Translations under genes and position numbers: made by a program
DNA from: Aliivibrio finisterrensis
GTDB taxonomy: Bacteria; Pseudomonadota; Gammaproteobacteria; Enterobacterales; Vibrionaceae
Reading direction: 5' to 3'
DNA length: 64,000 nucleotides
Assembly (NCBI RefSeq): GCF_008933155.1
Contig: NZ_WBVP01000016.1
Coordinates: 28,785 to 92,784, forward strand
Notes under the pieces: model-generated
What the model was told of the DNA's origin: nothing
Database searches by the model: none
Seen by the model: the letters and a program-made list of their open reading frames with translations, nothing else
Shown: positions 39,691 through 51,195 of the stretch, in pieces
Layout: each line of letters starts with the position of its first letter
How positions within the stretch are numbered: the first letter of the stretch is position 1

Positions 39691-42600
39691 TTAATTATGG
39701 CTCACTACAATTAGACGTAATGAATCTAATTGAACTTGTGCTTTACCAATATAACCAGATAATTCGCTGATTTGAGTTTCAATTTGAGTTAACTCTTCAT
39801 CACGAATATTTGGGTTTACTGCTTTTAATGCTTGTAAGCGTTCTAGCTCTGCATTTAAGGCATTTTTCATCTCAGTATTCGCATCAACACGAACCGCTTC
39901 AATACGATCTTCAATACTTACTTCAGCCTTATCAATTAACGCATGAATCTCTTTTTGTACCGAATTGACAAGCTTACTTGCCATGTGACGGTTCACAGGG
40001 CTTAACTGACGGTTAAAGCTTTCAAACTCAACTTGAGCTGAAAGATCATTACCTTTACCATCCATCATTAAACGGATTGGCGTTTTAGGTAAGAAGCGAC
40101 CAATGCCACTTTGCTTAGGCGCTTGTGCATCCACCACATAAACCAATTCAAGTAATAGAGTACCTGCTGGTAGCGCTTTATTTTTCAATAAAGAAACCGC
40201 TGTTGCCCCTACACCTTCAGTCAAGACTAAATCAATACCACCTTGGATCATTGGGTGTTCCCAGCTGATCAAGTTCATATCTTCACGAGAAAGTGCCGTT
40301 TCGCGATCAAAGGTAATCGTACAACCTTCATAAGGCAGACCTGGGTAGCTCGATACCAACATGTTTTCTGCTGGTGTTACTACAATTGCGTTTTCACCTT
40401 TATCGTCTTGGTTTAAACCAATGGTATCAAACAGATTTAAAGCAAAATTAACCAGATTAGTATCACCATCGGTCGCTGCAATTTTCTCTGCAATCTCTTT
40501 CGCTTTATCGCCACCATTAGAATGTACTTCTAATAAACGGTCACGACCTTGCTCTAACTGGGCTTTTAACTCTTTGTTTAATGCTGCTGACTGTTCAATC
40601 AATGGCTCCAAACCATCTGATTTACCTGTCGCTAGAATTGAGATAATCGCATCTGAGAATTTATCATACACCGCACGTCCCGTTGGGCAAGTTTCACCAA
40701 AGGCATTCAAGCCTTCATCAAACCAGCGCGCTAATAACTCTTGAGATGTACCTTGCAAATACGGAACATGAATATCGATATCACGTTTTTGACCAATACG
40801 ATCCAAACGGCCAATACGTTGCTCAAGAAGATCTGGGTTAAACGGCAAATCAAACATGACAAGTTGATTAGCAAACTGGAAGTTACGACCTTCAGAGCCA
40901 ATTTCAGAACAGATAAGAACCTGTGCGCCGCCTTCTTCTTGTGCGAAATAAGCGGCTGCTTTATCACGCTCAATGATAGACATGCCTTCATGGAAAACCG
41001 TACCACGAATACCTTCACGCTCACGCAGTGCTTGCTCTAATTGCAATGCAGTGGAAGCACGAGATGCAATAATTAGCACCTTCTCATTACGGTTTTCTTT
41101 TAGTAATTCAAGTAACCAGTTAACACGTGGATCAAACTGCCACCACGTCGCACTATCACCTTCAAACTCTTGGAAGATCTCTTCTGGATAAAGCATCTTC
41201 ATCGCACGCGCTTCATCCGTCATGCGACCGCCCATCATCGTTGCCACACGCATAGACGTTGCATACTGAGAAGGTAAAGGCATTGGCATTAAATTAAGAT
41301 TACGCTGTGGGAAACCTTTAATTGCAGCACGAGTATTGCGGAATAGCACTCGACCCGTACCATGGCGATCCATTAGATTATCAACTAACTCTTGACGAGC
41401 TTGCGCTTGCTCTTCTTCAGAAGTTGAGGACTCAATAATTCTAAACAGAGGTTCTGCATCTTGCTCAGAAAGCAGATCTGCAATGCGATTTTTAGATTCA
41501 TTAGATAGCGTATCACCACTCATTAATGCGGTAACCGCATCAGCAACAGGTTGATATTGGCGCTCTTCTTCAACAAACGCATCGTAATCATAGAAACGAT
41601 CAGGATCTAACAAGCGTAAGCGAGCAAAGTGACTTTCATGGCCTAATTGCTCTGGTGTTGCAGTTAGCAGTAAAACACCTGCGGTCTCTTCTGCAATCGC
41701 TTCAATTACTTGGTATTCACGACTTGGTTTAGTTTGGTTCCACTCAAGGTGATGCGCTTCATCGACCACAAGTAAATCCCAATCCGCTTCAACAACTTGC
41801 TCGAAACGACGCTTACTCTTACGAATAAAATCTAATGAACACAATACAAACTGCGCAGTATCAAATGGGTTTTCAGAATCGGCATAAGCTTCAACACAAC
41901 GCTCTTCATCAAAGATAGAGAAATGCAGATTGAAACGACGCATCATTTCAACTAACCATTGGTGCTGCAGAGTTTCAGGAACCACAATAAGCACACGCTC
42001 AGCACGGCCAGATAGCACTTGCTGGTGAATGATCATACCCGCTTCAATCGTTTTACCTAAACCAACTTCATCAGCCAATAAAACACGTGGTGCATAACGA
42101 CGGCCCACTTCGTGTGCAATGAATAACTGGTGCGGGATTAAGCCTGCACGCATACCACACAAACCACGCATTGGGTTTTTATGTTGTTCGTATTGATTTT
42201 GCAGCGCACGGAAGCGCAGCGCAAAGCGATCCATACGATCAATTTGACCTGCAAATAATTTATCTTGAGGCTTATTAAAGCGTATCTGATGACTTAGTAA
42301 TGTTTCACGAAGGACAACATTCGCTTCATCAGTATCGACACGAGTTCCGATATAAGTAAGTAGACCGCCATCTTCGATAACGTCTTCGACTTCAAGTGAC
42401 CAGCCCTCATGGCTTTCAATTGTATCTCCCTTATTGAACATCACTCGGGTAACGGGTGCATCGTGTCTTGCGTATAAACGATTTTCTTCTGATGCGGCAA
42501 AAAGTATCGATACGGTTCTATCGTCAACCGCAACTACGGTTCCTAAACCCAAATCACTTTCTGTATCACTGATCCAACGTTGGCCCAAAGCAAATGACAT
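39691..42600 (-). CDS. rapA: RNA polymerase recycling factor RapA (HepA)
   Basis: SWI/SNF-type ATPase that releases stalled RNA polymerase. It has 969 residues, one more than E. coli. An N-terminal Tudor-like pair of domains ([25 protein letters not shown]) is followed by the helicase core with Walker [19 protein letters not shown] box [18 protein letters not shown] and the C-terminal helicase motifs [10 protein letters not shown] and [11 protein letters not shown]. The start at 42600 has GAGGTG upstream; a longer frame to 42618 is not needed. It appears monocistronic with rluA downstream. Confidence 0.96.
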   Translation of the reverse strand: MSFALGQRWISDTESDLGLGTVVAVDDRTVSILFAASEENRLYARHDAPVTRVMFNKGDTIESHEGWSLEVEDVIEDGGLLTYIGTRVDTDEANVVLRETLLSHQIRFNKPQDKLFAGQIDRMDRFALRFRALQNQYEQHKNPMRGLCGMRAGLIPHQLFIAHEVGRRYAPRVLLADEVGLGKTIEAGMIIHQQVLSGRAERVLIVVPETLQHQWLVEMMRRFNLHFSIFDEERCVEAYADSENPFDTAQFVLCSLDFIRKSKRRFEQVVEADWDLLVVDEAHHLEWNQTKPSREYQVIEAIAEETAGVLLLTATPEQLGHESHFARLRLLDPDRFYDYDAFVEEERQYQPVADAVTALMSGDTLSNESKNRIADLLSEQDAEPLFRIIESSTSEEEQAQARQELVDNLMDRHGTGRVLFRNTRAAIKGFPQRNLNLMPMPLPSQYATSMRVATMMGGRMTDEARAMKMLYPEEIFQEFEGDSATWWQFDPRVNWLLELLKENRNEKVLIIASRASTALQLEQALREREGIRGTVFHEGMSIIERDKAAAYFAQEEGGAQVLICSEIGSEGRNFQFANQLVMFDLPFNPDLLEQRIGRLDRIGQKRDIDIHVPYLQGTSQELLARWFDEGLNAFGETCPTGRAVYDKFSDAIISILATGKSDGLEPLIEQSAALNKELKAQLEQGRDRLLEVHSNGGDKAKEIAEKIAATDGDTNLVNFALNLFDTIGLNQDDKGENAIVVTPAENMLVSSYPGLPYEGCTITFDRETALSREDMNLISWEHPMIQGGIDLVLTEGVGATAVSLLKNKALPAGTLLLELVYVVDAQAPKQSGIGRFLPKTPIRLMMDGKGNDLSAQVEFESFNRQLSPVNRHMASKLVNSVQKEIHALIDKAEVSIEDRIEAVRVDANTEMKNALNAELERLQALKAVNPNIRDEELTQIETQISELSGYIGKAQVQLDSLRLIVVSHN

Positions 42601-42782
42601 AGTGGTAACACACCTCAAAATTAATTTATTTTATATAGAGTGAGAATTTTAGAACCAAGAATAACAGCCTAAAATGGCGAGGTTCAAAAGGGCGCTAATG
42701 TTACTGTATGACAGCACATAGGTCACGCCCATTTATCATAAAAATGAGTGTAGTAGATTATACTCAATTTAAGATGAAAAGT

Positions 42783-43487
42783 TTATTTAACCGCTTGTAA
42801 ATATCGCTCTAGTTGCGGCGGGTTATCTTGTGTTGCTAATTCCGATACTTTTCCAGTACTCAATATTTTATGCTCACACACAAAAGCGTAATGAGAGGCC
42901 AGTGCTTTTGCATCCTGCAAACTGTGAGTCACCATCAATACAGTAAGGTTCTGAGATTTAATGAGTTGATTGATTAAAGCAATCATCTCTTCACGCAGCA
43001 TAGGGTCCAGTGCAGAAAAAGGCTCATCTAATAATAAAACAGGTTTCTTTTGCACTAAACAACGAGCTAAAGCCACTCGCTGCTTTTGCCCGCCCGATAA
43101 CTGCTCAGGCAAACGATGCAATAACTCATCAACACCAACTTGTTGAGCAGCCTGAGTAACACTTCTTTTCTCTGTTTCATTTAAACGTAAATTAGGCTTA
43201 ATACCTAAGCCAATATTGTCGAAAACAGAAAGGTGGGCGAATAAATTGTGCTCTTGAAATAGCATCGACAGCGGACGCTGATGGGGCGCTTTTGATAATA
43301 GTGATAGATTATTAATTGTGATATCACCCAATTCAGGGCTAATAAACCCAGCCAACAAGCTCAGTAATGTACTTTTCCCTGCACCACTCGGCCCAAGAAT
43401 GGCCACCACATCCCCTTTATTAACCTTTAAGTCAAACTCAAATAATTCTGAATGATAACGGTATTTCACCTCTGAAAAGCTCAGCAT
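42783..43487 (-). CDS. thiQ: Thiamine ABC transporter ATP-binding protein
   Basis: ATPase of the thiamine/TPP importer, 234 residues. Walker A is GPSGAGKST (32-40), the ABC signature LSGGQ (130-134) and Walker B VLLLDE (150-155), followed by the switch His region MVTHSLQD. Its ATG overlaps the thiP stop by one base (TAATG), so the ATPase and permease are translationally coupled. It is the last gene of thiBPQ, under the TPP riboswitch at 46225-46360. Confidence 0.95.
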   Translation of the reverse strand: MLSFSEVKYRYHSELFEFDLKVNKGDVVAILGPSGAGKSTLLSLLAGFISPELGDITINNLSLLSKAPHQRPLSMLFQEHNLFAHLSVFDNIGLGIKPNLRLNETEKRSVTQAAQQVGVDELLHRLPEQLSGGQKQRVALARCLVQKKPVLLLDEPFSALDPMLREEMIALINQLIKSQNLTVLMVTHSLQDAKALASHYAFVCEHKILSTGKVSELATQDNPPQLERYLQAVK

Positions 43488-45100
43488 TACAATTCACCTT
43501 TATGATTATTTTTAGAGGAGAATAACCACTCTACGACACTAAATACACCAACACTTAATAACAATAAGCTTAAGGATACCACTGCGGCAGCTTCCATTTG
43601 ATAGCTTCCTAATAATTGAAACAGATACAAAGGCAATGTTCTAAACTCTTGGCTACCAAACAAAGCTATCGCACTTAAATCACCAATCGACATAATAAAA
43701 GCAATCGCAAACGCATGAGCCATCGGTTTTCTTAATGCCCGCCATTCAATCAATCGAAAACGGGTAAAACCATAAAGACCTAAGCTTGCTGATAATAATT
43801 GGTATTGCTGCGCAATATGCAACAGAGGCTGCGCGAGTGTTTTTATCACATACGGCAGAGCCATAAGCGCATTCACGACGACAACTATCCAAATCGCGAT
43901 TGAAAACACATCGGTCATATTTCTTAGTAATAAAAACAATCCAGTACTGATCACCAAGCCCGGAGTCACTAAGATCATCGTTCCTATCAGATCTAATTTA
44001 TCAGCCCATAATCGCTTCTGCTTTAATCTTAAGGCACGAGTCGTATGCAACAAGATAACGCCAAATATCATTGCTAATACCGCAGCCCCTAAAGCCACTA
44101 TTAATGAGTTTGCTAACGCTAACCAGAAATCTGATGAACTAAACACCGTCATCAATTCAGAATTTAAACCACTAAGCACTACCATCAATAACGGCGGTAA
44201 TAAAAAGAGTATCAGTAATATAATCCACCCCCTGTCCCACCACTTTTCTTGAGTTGAATCTTGATACAGCACTGCTTGAGAAATGGATGCCGAGTCAACA
44301 GCAACCGATTTAGAAAAACGTTGAATAGATAAAGAAAGCACGCCACATAGCAACATCTGCCATAAGGCTAAAATGGCGCCCGCCTGCAAATCAAAATCAA
44401 ACTTGATCGCCTGATATATTGCCAATTCAATCGTGGTTGATTTTGGACCGCCACCTAATGCCATTACCGTAGCAAAACTAGTAAAGCAAAGCATGAATAC
44501 GAGACCAGCGACATGAGGTAATTGCTGCTTAATTCTCGGCCATGCCACCAATCGGTATTTACTCCAACCAGTTAACCCTAAGTGAGCCGACAGTTGATGT
44601 TGCTCTGTAGGAATAGAATCCAAACTTTGTAGAAACAAGCGAGTAGCGAAAGGATAATTGAAAAAAACATGCGCGAGTAAAATGCCATTTAAGCCATAAA
44701 TTGAAAATGGCAGAGAATAACCAAACCATTGAAATAGATCAGCGATTAAGCCGCTATTTCCATAAATAGAAAGTAAGCCAAAAACACCCACTAATACAGG
44801 AAGCACAAGCGTAGTAGCACAAAGCTTCAGTAGTAAGCCTCGTCCTTTAAACTCACGTCGTGATAAGGCATACGCTGTAGGGATCGCAAGACTGATACTA
44901 AATACAGTAGAAAGGAATGCTTGGTATAAACTGAACTGAGTAATATAACGATAATAAGGATCTGACCAAACGAGACTTAAATCCAAACTTGGCGATTCTA
45001 AAAGCAGAGCACTGATCGCTCCGCCAACAAAGCCAATAATGACAATCGCGATTACATATCCCAATAGAGGAACTGAATGATAAGAAGAGGTATTTTTCAT
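43487..45100 (-). CDS. thiP: Thiamine ABC transporter permease
   Basis: Fused two-domain permease of about 12 TM segments, 537 residues from ATG 45100. Each half holds an EAA-type loop: HLGLTGWSKYRLVAWPRIKQQ (about 180-200) and SLGLYGFTRFRLIEWRALRKP in the second half. The N-terminal half starts YVIAIVIIGFVGGAIS. A TTG at 45124 would add eight residues without a good Shine-Dalgarno. It follows thiB by 43 bp and overlaps thiQ by one base. Confidence 0.95.
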   Translation of the reverse strand: MKNTSSYHSVPLLGYVIAIVIIGFVGGAISALLLESPSLDLSLVWSDPYYRYITQFSLYQAFLSTVFSISLAIPTAYALSRREFKGRGLLLKLCATTLVLPVLVGVFGLLSIYGNSGLIADLFQWFGYSLPFSIYGLNGILLAHVFFNYPFATRLFLQSLDSIPTEQHQLSAHLGLTGWSKYRLVAWPRIKQQLPHVAGLVFMLCFTSFATVMALGGGPKSTTIELAIYQAIKFDFDLQAGAILALWQMLLCGVLSLSIQRFSKSVAVDSASISQAVLYQDSTQEKWWDRGWIILLILFLLPPLLMVVLSGLNSELMTVFSSSDFWLALANSLIVALGAAVLAMIFGVILLHTTRALRLKQKRLWADKLDLIGTMILVTPGLVISTGLFLLLRNMTDVFSIAIWIVVVVNALMALPYVIKTLAQPLLHIAQQYQLLSASLGLYGFTRFRLIEWRALRKPMAHAFAIAFIMSIGDLSAIALFGSQEFRTLPLYLFQLLGSYQMEAAAVVSLSLLLLSVGVFSVVEWLFSSKNNHKGEL

Positions 45101-45143
45101 AACTGCCAAAAGAAAGGAGCACAACGGTGCCCCTTATTTCAAA

Positions 45144-46166
45144 TTAGAATGTCAGGGCGTGTTGCCACTCACGGATCCATGATTTACGTTGTTGTGAAAT
45201 CGCTTGTGAATCAAATGACAAAGCTTTACTCGGCACAGTTAAGCGATCAAAACCCTCAGGCAAAGCGACATAGGTCACAGGGTACATCCAGTTACCTGTT
45301 GGCATCGCTGATTGAAACTTATCAGTTAAAATAAAGGTAAGGAACTCATCAGCAAGTTTATTATGTTGAGTATTTTTTACTTTCGCTGCCACTTCTACTT
45401 GAGTGTAGTGACCTTCAGAAAAATTAGCCGCGGCAAATCTATCGTCTTTTTCAGCAATCAAATGATACGCTGGAGAAGTGGTATAAGACAAAACCAAATC
45501 AGACTCGCCTTCTAGGAACATACTGTAAGCTTCAGACCAACCTTTGGTTACTGTGACCGTTTTCTTAGCGAGTTGCTTCCACGCTTGTGGTGCTTCATCA
45601 CCATAAACAGACTTCATCCACAGTAATAATCCCTGTCCAGGTGTCGAGGTTCGTGGATCTTGATAAATTACTTTTAGATCATCGCGCTGCTCGACTAATT
45701 CTTTTAAGCTTTTTGGCGGATTTGCTACTTTTTCTTTATTATAAACAAACGCAAAATAACCGAAATCATAAGGAACAAATGTCGTGTCATTCCAACCACC
45801 TGGTAAAGTAACAGAATCCGTATTCACTTGATGCTGAGCCAATAACCCTGTCGCTTTCGCTTCTGCCATTAAGTTATTATCTAAACCTAACACCACATCT
45901 GCTTTGGCATTTTTCCCTTCTAACCGAAGTCGATTCAAAATAGAAACACCATCATCAAGTGCAACTAATTTTAAATCACAGCCACATTGAGCTTCAAAAG
46001 CCGCTTCAATCGTTGGTCCTGGTCCCCAATCAGCCGCAAAAGAGTCGTAGGTATAAACGGTTAGAGTCGCTGTATCTGCAGCAGAAACAGAAAAAGAAGA
46101 CGCCGCGACGATAGCTAACGCTGTCGGCAATAGTTTAAATGGAGAGGAAATAGAAAGAGTGTTCAT
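45144..46166 (-). CDS. thiB: Thiamine-binding periplasmic protein
   Basis: High-affinity thiamine/TPP-binding protein (ThiB/TbpA) of the importer, 340 residues. It has a signal peptide (about 1-29, ending SVSAAD) and the family blocks LTVYTYDSFAADWGPGP, ADVVLGLDNNLMAEAK and FVPYDFGYFAFVYN, with LVLSYTTSPAYH later. A pair of cysteines at CGCD is also conserved. It is the first gene of thiBPQ; translation is predicted to be controlled by the riboswitch upstream. Confidence 0.95.
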   Translation of the reverse strand: MNTLSISSPFKLLPTALAIVAASSFSVSAADTATLTVYTYDSFAADWGPGPTIEAAFEAQCGCDLKLVALDDGVSILNRLRLEGKNAKADVVLGLDNNLMAEAKATGLLAQHQVNTDSVTLPGGWNDTTFVPYDFGYFAFVYNKEKVANPPKSLKELVEQRDDLKVIYQDPRTSTPGQGLLLWMKSVYGDEAPQAWKQLAKKTVTVTKGWSEAYSMFLEGESDLVLSYTTSPAYHLIAEKDDRFAAANFSEGHYTQVEVAAKVKNTQHNKLADEFLTFILTDKFQSAMPTGNWMYPVTYVALPEGFDRLTVPSKALSFDSQAISQQRKSWIREWQHALTF

Positions 46167-46177
46167 TGTGTGCGCTT

Positions 46178-46227
46178 ACATCCTTTTGAGCGGCACAGAA
46201 TTAAGGTGATATTCTCCAAGAGGATGT
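46178..46227 (-). promoter_or_regulatory. Shine-Dalgarno-sequestering helix of the thiB leader
   Basis: ACATCCT (46221-46227 on the minus strand) immediately after the riboswitch core can pair with AGGATGT (46178-46184), which holds the only AGGA before thiB. The AGGA is about 14 nt from the ATG, a long but possible spacing. A translational switch is inferred. Confidence 0.6.
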
Positions 46228-46360
46228 CATCTCAATCCCTACGCCAGCATTATCTGAGTCAGGTAGTACGGGTTTAAGCGAGCATTATCCAATGCTTACT
46301 AATCTCAGCGAATACCACTCTAGATAACTAGTTGATATCGGTTGCTCCCCGATGAGAGGC
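46225..46360 (-). promoter_or_regulatory. TPP riboswitch (THI element)
   Basis: Read on the minus strand the universal elements appear in order: CGGGGAGC (about 46343-46350), a variable P3 arm, GCTGAGATT (about 46301-46309), ACCCG then CTGACTCAGATAATGC and GGCGTAGGGA (about 46236-46245). The closing helix is TCTCATC with GATTGAGA. This is the known thiamine pyrophosphate aptamer and precedes the thiamine importer thiBPQ, so high TPP should repress it. Confidence 0.93.
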
Positions 46361-46383
46361 CATATTGTATGTGTGAATCAAGC

Positions 46384-46413
46384 AATGAGCCAGAGGTTTT
46401 CTCTAGACTCATT
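46384..46413 (-). terminator. Possible weak terminator after ubiX
   Basis: AATGAG-TCTAGAG / CCTCTGG-CTCATT imperfect stem with a 4-5 nt A-rich loop on the minus strand, 8 bp past ubiX. There is no strong T-run. Confidence 0.4.
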
Positions 46414-46420
46414 CATTATA

Positions 46421-47041
46421 TCAACGGTGATCGTAACCCCAGCGAGGGACTAACCCTTGCTCTACACCTAAATGATCTAATATTCGAGCGACCATAAAAT
46501 CAATTAAATCTTCAATCGACTTTGGTTGATGATAAAAACCAGGTGCAGCAGGCATGATCGTCGCACCCACTTGAGATAGCTTTAACATATTTTCTAAATG
46601 CAGCGTTGAAAATGGGGTTTCTCGGACAACAAGAATTAATTGACCACGCTCTTTTAACACCACATCAGCAGCGCGCTCTATCAAGTTATCTGAAATCCCG
46701 TGAGCAATTGATGCCACACTCCCTGCCGAGCATGGACACACTATCATCTGTTTTGGTGCGGCAGAACCAGAAGCGACGGGAGAGAACCAATCCTCTTTAC
46801 CACATACGGTTAAATTATCAACATTACAACCAAGATGCTCAACCAGTGCCGCTTTCATCGCATCAGGGCCACTTGGTAACTTCAGATCATGCTCTGTTGC
46901 CATCACCACACGAGCTGCCGAGGAGATAAGAAAGTAAACATGATAGTCCGCGGCCAATAAACACTCTAATAGACGGAGTCCATAAGGAGCACCAGAGGCT
47001 CCGGTCATAGCTAATGTGATCGCTTTCTTTTTGGATTTCAT
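46421..47041 (-). CDS. ubiX: Flavin prenyltransferase UbiX
   Basis: Makes prenylated FMN, the cofactor of the UbiD decarboxylase in ubiquinone synthesis. It has 206 residues. Nucleotide-fold start [15 protein letters not shown] (12-26), the [24 protein letters not shown] core and the [23 protein letters not shown] block are standard. Its ATG immediately follows the mpl TAA (TAAATG), so it is coupled to mpl. UbiD itself is not in the window. Confidence 0.95.
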   Translation of the reverse strand: MKSKKKAITLAMTGASGAPYGLRLLECLLAADYHVYFLISSAARVVMATEHDLKLPSGPDAMKAALVEHLGCNVDNLTVCGKEDWFSPVASGSAAPKQMIVCPCSAGSVASIAHGISDNLIERAADVVLKERGQLILVVRETPFSTLHLENMLKLSQVGATIMPAAPGFYHQPKSIEDLIDFMVARILDHLGVEQGLVPRWGYDHR

Positions 47042-48394
47042 TTATTGGCTCAACTTATCAAGTAATTTACTGTGAATGCCTTCAAAACCACCATTACTCA
47101 TGACTAATATTTGATCACCTGATTGTGCTTCGGCCACAATCATATCAACAAAGCAGCCAATATCATTATGGGTATAAGCGGGCTGAGTGCATTGTTGTGC
47201 AACATCATCTACCGACCAAGTGATATTATCTGGCTGAAAAAGATAAACCGAATCGGCTGCATGCAGAGAAGCCGCCAACGTATCTTTGTGGACGCCTAAT
47301 TTCATGGTGCTTGAACGAGGCTCTAGTACCGCTATAATTTTCTTATCGCCCACTTTATTACGTAAGCCACCTAGCGTTAGATCAATCGCTGTTGGGTGAT
47401 GAGCAAAATCATCATACACAGTGACTCCATTTACTTCACCTTTAAACTCTAGACGACGCTTAGTATTAATAAACTTACCTAACGCTTCACAAGATAAATC
47501 AGGAGTAACCCCTACGTGACGAGCAGAAGCTATGACCATCAATGCATTACTCACATTATGATCACCGACTAAATCCCAATTAACTTGTCCAACTTTCTCG
47601 CCTTCAAAATAAACGTCAAATACACTGCCATCTTTTTCTAGCTTGATTGCCTTCCACTGACCATCTTCGCCTGTAAATTCAAGCTCACTCCAGCACCCCA
47701 GCTCTAATACTTGCTCAAGTGGTTTATCTTGTTTTGGTGCAAAAATACGGCCTGTACTTGGAACCGTTCGAATTAAATGATGAAATTGGCGCTGAATAGC
47801 AGCAAGATCATCAAAGATATCCGCATGATCAAACTCTAGATTATTCAATACAAGCGTACGTGGACGGTAATGCACAAACTTAGAACGCTTATCAAAAAAA
47901 GCACTGTCATATTCATCTGCTTCGACCACAAAAAACATGCTTTCGCCTAATCGAGCCGACTCTCCGAAGTTACCAAGCACGCCACCGACTAAAAAGCCTG
48001 GTTTATAACCACACTCTTCAAGCACCCATGTCAACATACTTGCCGTTGTTGTTTTACCATGAGTACCAGCAACCGCCATCACCCAGCGGTCTTGCAACAA
48101 AAACTCTTGTAACCATTGTGGACCAGAGGTGTATTTCAGGTTCTTATCTAAGACATACTCAACACATGGATTTCCACGGCTCATTGCATTACCAATTACC
48201 ACTAGGTCTGGCGCGGGGTCTAACTGACTCGGATCAAATCCTTGGATAATCTCAATGCCTTGAGATTCTAATAACGTGCTCATTGGAGGATAAACGTTAG
48301 CATCGCACCCAGTAACTTTATGCCCAAGTTGACGGGCTAATGTTGCAGCGCCTCCCATGAAGGTGCCACAGATACCAAGGATATGAATATGCAT
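47042..48394 (-). CDS. mpl: UDP-N-acetylmuramate:L-alanyl-gamma-D-glutamyl-meso-diaminopimelate ligase
   Basis: Peptidoglycan-recycling ligase that reattaches the murein tripeptide to UDP-MurNAc. It has 450 residues from ATG 48394. It has a Mur-ligase-like N-terminal domain (HILGICGTFMGGAATLARQLG), an ATP loop GTHGKTTT (110-117) and the C-terminal domain with DDFAHHPTAI. It is divergent from fbp, as in E. coli, and runs into ubiX. The frame extending to 48436 has no better start. Confidence 0.96.
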   Translation of the reverse strand: MHIHILGICGTFMGGAATLARQLGHKVTGCDANVYPPMSTLLESQGIEIIQGFDPSQLDPAPDLVVIGNAMSRGNPCVEYVLDKNLKYTSGPQWLQEFLLQDRWVMAVAGTHGKTTTASMLTWVLEECGYKPGFLVGGVLGNFGESARLGESMFFVVEADEYDSAFFDKRSKFVHYRPRTLVLNNLEFDHADIFDDLAAIQRQFHHLIRTVPSTGRIFAPKQDKPLEQVLELGCWSELEFTGEDGQWKAIKLEKDGSVFDVYFEGEKVGQVNWDLVGDHNVSNALMVIASARHVGVTPDLSCEALGKFINTKRRLEFKGEVNGVTVYDDFAHHPTAIDLTLGGLRNKVGDKKIIAVLEPRSSTMKLGVHKDTLAASLHAADSVYLFQPDNITWSVDDVAQQCTQPAYTHNDIGCFVDMIVAEAQSGDQILVMSNGGFEGIHSKLLDKLSQ

Positions 48395-48579
48395 AATTAC
48401 AACCGTCTTATTTATTAAATTAGTAAGCAACCTCAATTCAAAGTTACTTCAATACTCTTAAAAAGTTCTATGCTATAGAATGAATTACAGCAAACAGTAA
48501 CACAACCACTGTAAAAATAAATCAGTACCTAACCCTACTTAGCATTGATATCTAATAACAGAGAATTAAAGGAATAACT

Positions 48580-49590
48580 ATGTCTGAAATAAGAACCCTC
48601 GGTGAATTCATTGTTGCCAAGCAACATGACTTCCCTCATGCAAGTGGAGAGCTCTCTTCCCTTATTGGTTCAATTAAATTAGCTGCTAAAATTGTAAACC
48701 GTGAGATAAATAAGGCGGGACTGGTTGATATCACTGGCGCATCAGGTGAAGAAAATATTCAAGGTGAACAGCAGCAAAAACTCGATCTTTACGCTAATGA
48801 TAAATTCAAGGCGGCATTAGAAAATCGAGGGCAAGTCTGTGGTGTAGCTAGTGAAGAAGAAGATGAAGCCGTTGCCTTTAATAAAGCATTAAATAAAGAC
48901 GCTAAATACGTGGTATTGATGGATCCACTAGATGGGTCATCAAATATTGATGTTAACGTATCTGTAGGGACTATTTTCTCTATTTATCGTCGTATTTCAC
49001 CAATTGGTACACCTCCTACAGAAGAAGATTTCCTACAACCAGGAAACCAACAAGTTGCTGCAGGCTATATCATTTATGGTTCATCAACCATGTTGGTCTA
49101 TAGCACAGGAAATGGCGTTCATGGATTTACCTATGACCCATCACTTGGTGTCTTCTGTTTATCTCATGAAGATATGAAGATCCCTAAAGAGGGTAATATT
49201 TATTCTATCAACGAAGGAAATTACATCCGTTTTCCTGAAGGGATAAAACAATACTTAAAATACTGCCAAGAAATGAAACCAGAAGATAATCGACCATATA
49301 CATCTCGTTACATTGGTTCTTTAGTTGCTGACTTCCATAGAAATTTATTAAAAGGCGGCATTTATCTTTATCCAAGCACTCAAGCTTACCCAAATGGAAA
49401 GCTACGACTACTCTATGAATGCAACCCTATGGCAATGTTGATTGAAGAGGCAGGAGGTAAAGCGACAGATGGTGAACAACGTATTCTAGATATCAAACCA
49501 ACAGAATTACATCAACGTGTACCTTTCTTCGTTGGCTCAAGCAATATGGTAGATAAGGTTCAAGATTTTCTTGATGAATGGCAAGAATAA
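48580..49590 (+). CDS. fbp: Fructose-1,6-bisphosphatase class 1
   Basis: Gluconeogenic phosphatase, 336 residues. The metal-binding motif [11 protein letters not shown] spans 114-124 (Asp115, Asp118), and the C-terminal block [24 protein letters not shown] is the FBPase signature. AAAGGA precedes the ATG. Its stop codon is directly joined to a half copy of the MITE-like repeat (49588-49613), so the gene's 3' untranslated region is largely that element. Confidence 0.97.
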   Translation: MSEIRTLGEFIVAKQHDFPHASGELSSLIGSIKLAAKIVNREINKAGLVDITGASGEENIQGEQQQKLDLYANDKFKAALENRGQVCGVASEEEDEAVAFNKALNKDAKYVVLMDPLDGSSNIDVNVSVGTIFSIYRRISPIGTPPTEEDFLQPGNQQVAAGYIIYGSSTMLVYSTGNGVHGFTYDPSLGVFCLSHEDMKIPKEGNIYSINEGNYIRFPEGIKQYLKYCQEMKPEDNRPYTSRYIGSLVADFHRNLLKGGIYLYPSTQAYPNGKLRLLYECNPMAMLIEEAGGKATDGEQRILDIKPTELHQRVPFFVGSSNMVDKVQDFLDEWQE

Positions 49591-49613
49591 TCAAATACTT
49601 ATGTAGATTGGTA
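49588..49613. mobile_element. Half copy of the MITE-like element abutting the fbp stop codon
   Basis: AATCAAATACTTATGTAGATTGGTAT equals the right end of the 1946-2109 element (with its GATTGGTAT terminus); the TAA of fbp overlaps its first bases. Confidence 0.7.
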
Positions 49614-49717
49614 TTACTCTTAAGTGATTTTACTACGTAATAAGACCACCTAATTAGTTACATTGGTATTAAATCGGAATAACGGAGAATATAACCAAAA
49701 TACCATAGTACAGAAAC

Positions 49718-49749
49718 AAAAAAACCGAGTCCAAGGACTCGGTTTTTTC
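49718..49749 (-). terminator. Alpha-operon intrinsic terminator
   Basis: AAAACCGAGTCC / GGACTCGGTTTT, 12-bp perfect stem with a 2-nt apical gap and a T-run on the minus strand, just past rplQ. Confidence 0.92.
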
Positions 49750-49765
49750 TTGAAACTACTTCTGA

Positions 49766-50149
<384 letters not shown>

Positions 50150-50182
50150 CTAATCCTTCTAACTAGATAATTAGTGAACTGA

Positions 50183-51172
50183 TTAATCTTCAGCGATAGA
50201 CGCTGGTGGCCAGTTCTCTAGGCGCATGCCTAAAGAAAGACCACGTGAAGCTAGAACATCTTTAATTTCAGTTAAAGACTTCTTACCAAGGTTTGGCGTT
50301 TTAAGTAGCTCAACCTCAGTGCGCTGCACCAGATCACCAATGTAGTGAATCGCTTCTGCTTTCAAACAGTTAGCAGAGCGAACCGTTAGTTCAAGATCGT
50401 CTACAGGACGCAGTAGGATCGGATCGAACTCTGGCTTTTCTTCTTTCTCTTCAGGAACTCGTACATCACGAAGATCTACAAATGCATCCAGTTGCTCAGC
50501 TAAAATTGTAGCTGCACGACGGATAGCTTCCTCAGGATCAAGCGTACCATTTGTTTCCATATCGATAACAAGCTTGTCTAAGTCAGTACGTTGCTCAACA
50601 CGTGCCGCTTCAACCGAGTAAGAAATTTTATCTACTGGGCTGTAAGTTGCATCGATAAGCAGACGACCAATTGGACGCTCATCTTCTTCAGTATGGATAC
50701 GCGCTGTTGACGGTACATAGCCGCGACCACGCTCTACCCTGATTCTCATGCTGATTTCAGCATTGTCATCAGTTAAGTGGCAGATTACATGCTCTGGGTT
50801 CGCAATCTCAACATCACCATCATGGGTGATGTCACCTGCAACAACAGGGCCTGCACCAGACTTGTTAAGAGTAATGATAACTTCATCTTTACCCTCAACC
50901 TTAACGGCAAGGCCTTTAAGGTTTAGAAGGATTTCAAGGATATCTTCCTGAACACCTTCTTTGGTGCTGTACTCATGTAATACGCCTTCGATTTCTACTT
51001 CAGTTACGGCACAACCCGGCATTGAAGATAGTAAAATACGACGTAGAGCGTTACCTAGAGTGTGGCCGAAACCACGCTCTAACGGCTCAAGAGTTACTTT
51101 TGCGTGAGTCATGCTAACTTGTTCAATGTCAACAAGACGCGGCTTTAGAAATTCTGTTACAGAACCCTGCAT
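50183..51172 (-). CDS. rpoA: RNA polymerase alpha subunit
   Basis: Alpha subunit, 329 residues as in E. coli. The N-terminal dimerisation domain starts [18 protein letters not shown] and includes [20 protein letters not shown]. The C-terminal domain that contacts UP elements and activators has [19 protein letters not shown] and [17 protein letters not shown]. It lies between rpsD and rplQ, so polymerase and ribosome synthesis are coupled. Confidence 0.99.
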   Translation of the reverse strand: MQGSVTEFLKPRLVDIEQVSMTHAKVTLEPLERGFGHTLGNALRRILLSSMPGCAVTEVEIEGVLHEYSTKEGVQEDILEILLNLKGLAVKVEGKDEVIITLNKSGAGPVVAGDITHDGDVEIANPEHVICHLTDDNAEISMRIRVERGRGYVPSTARIHTEEDERPIGRLLIDATYSPVDKISYSVEAARVEQRTDLDKLVIDMETNGTLDPEEAIRRAATILAEQLDAFVDLRDVRVPEEKEEKPEFDPILLRPVDDLELTVRSANCLKAEAIHYIGDLVQRTEVELLKTPNLGKKSLTEIKDVLASRGLSLGMRLENWPPASIAED

Positions 51173-51195
51173 TGTGTCCTCTCTTTATTTAAGCC

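Noticed and set aside
40361..40744. 127-codon plus-strand ORF inside rapA
   Set aside because: Antisense shadow of the RapA helicase region.
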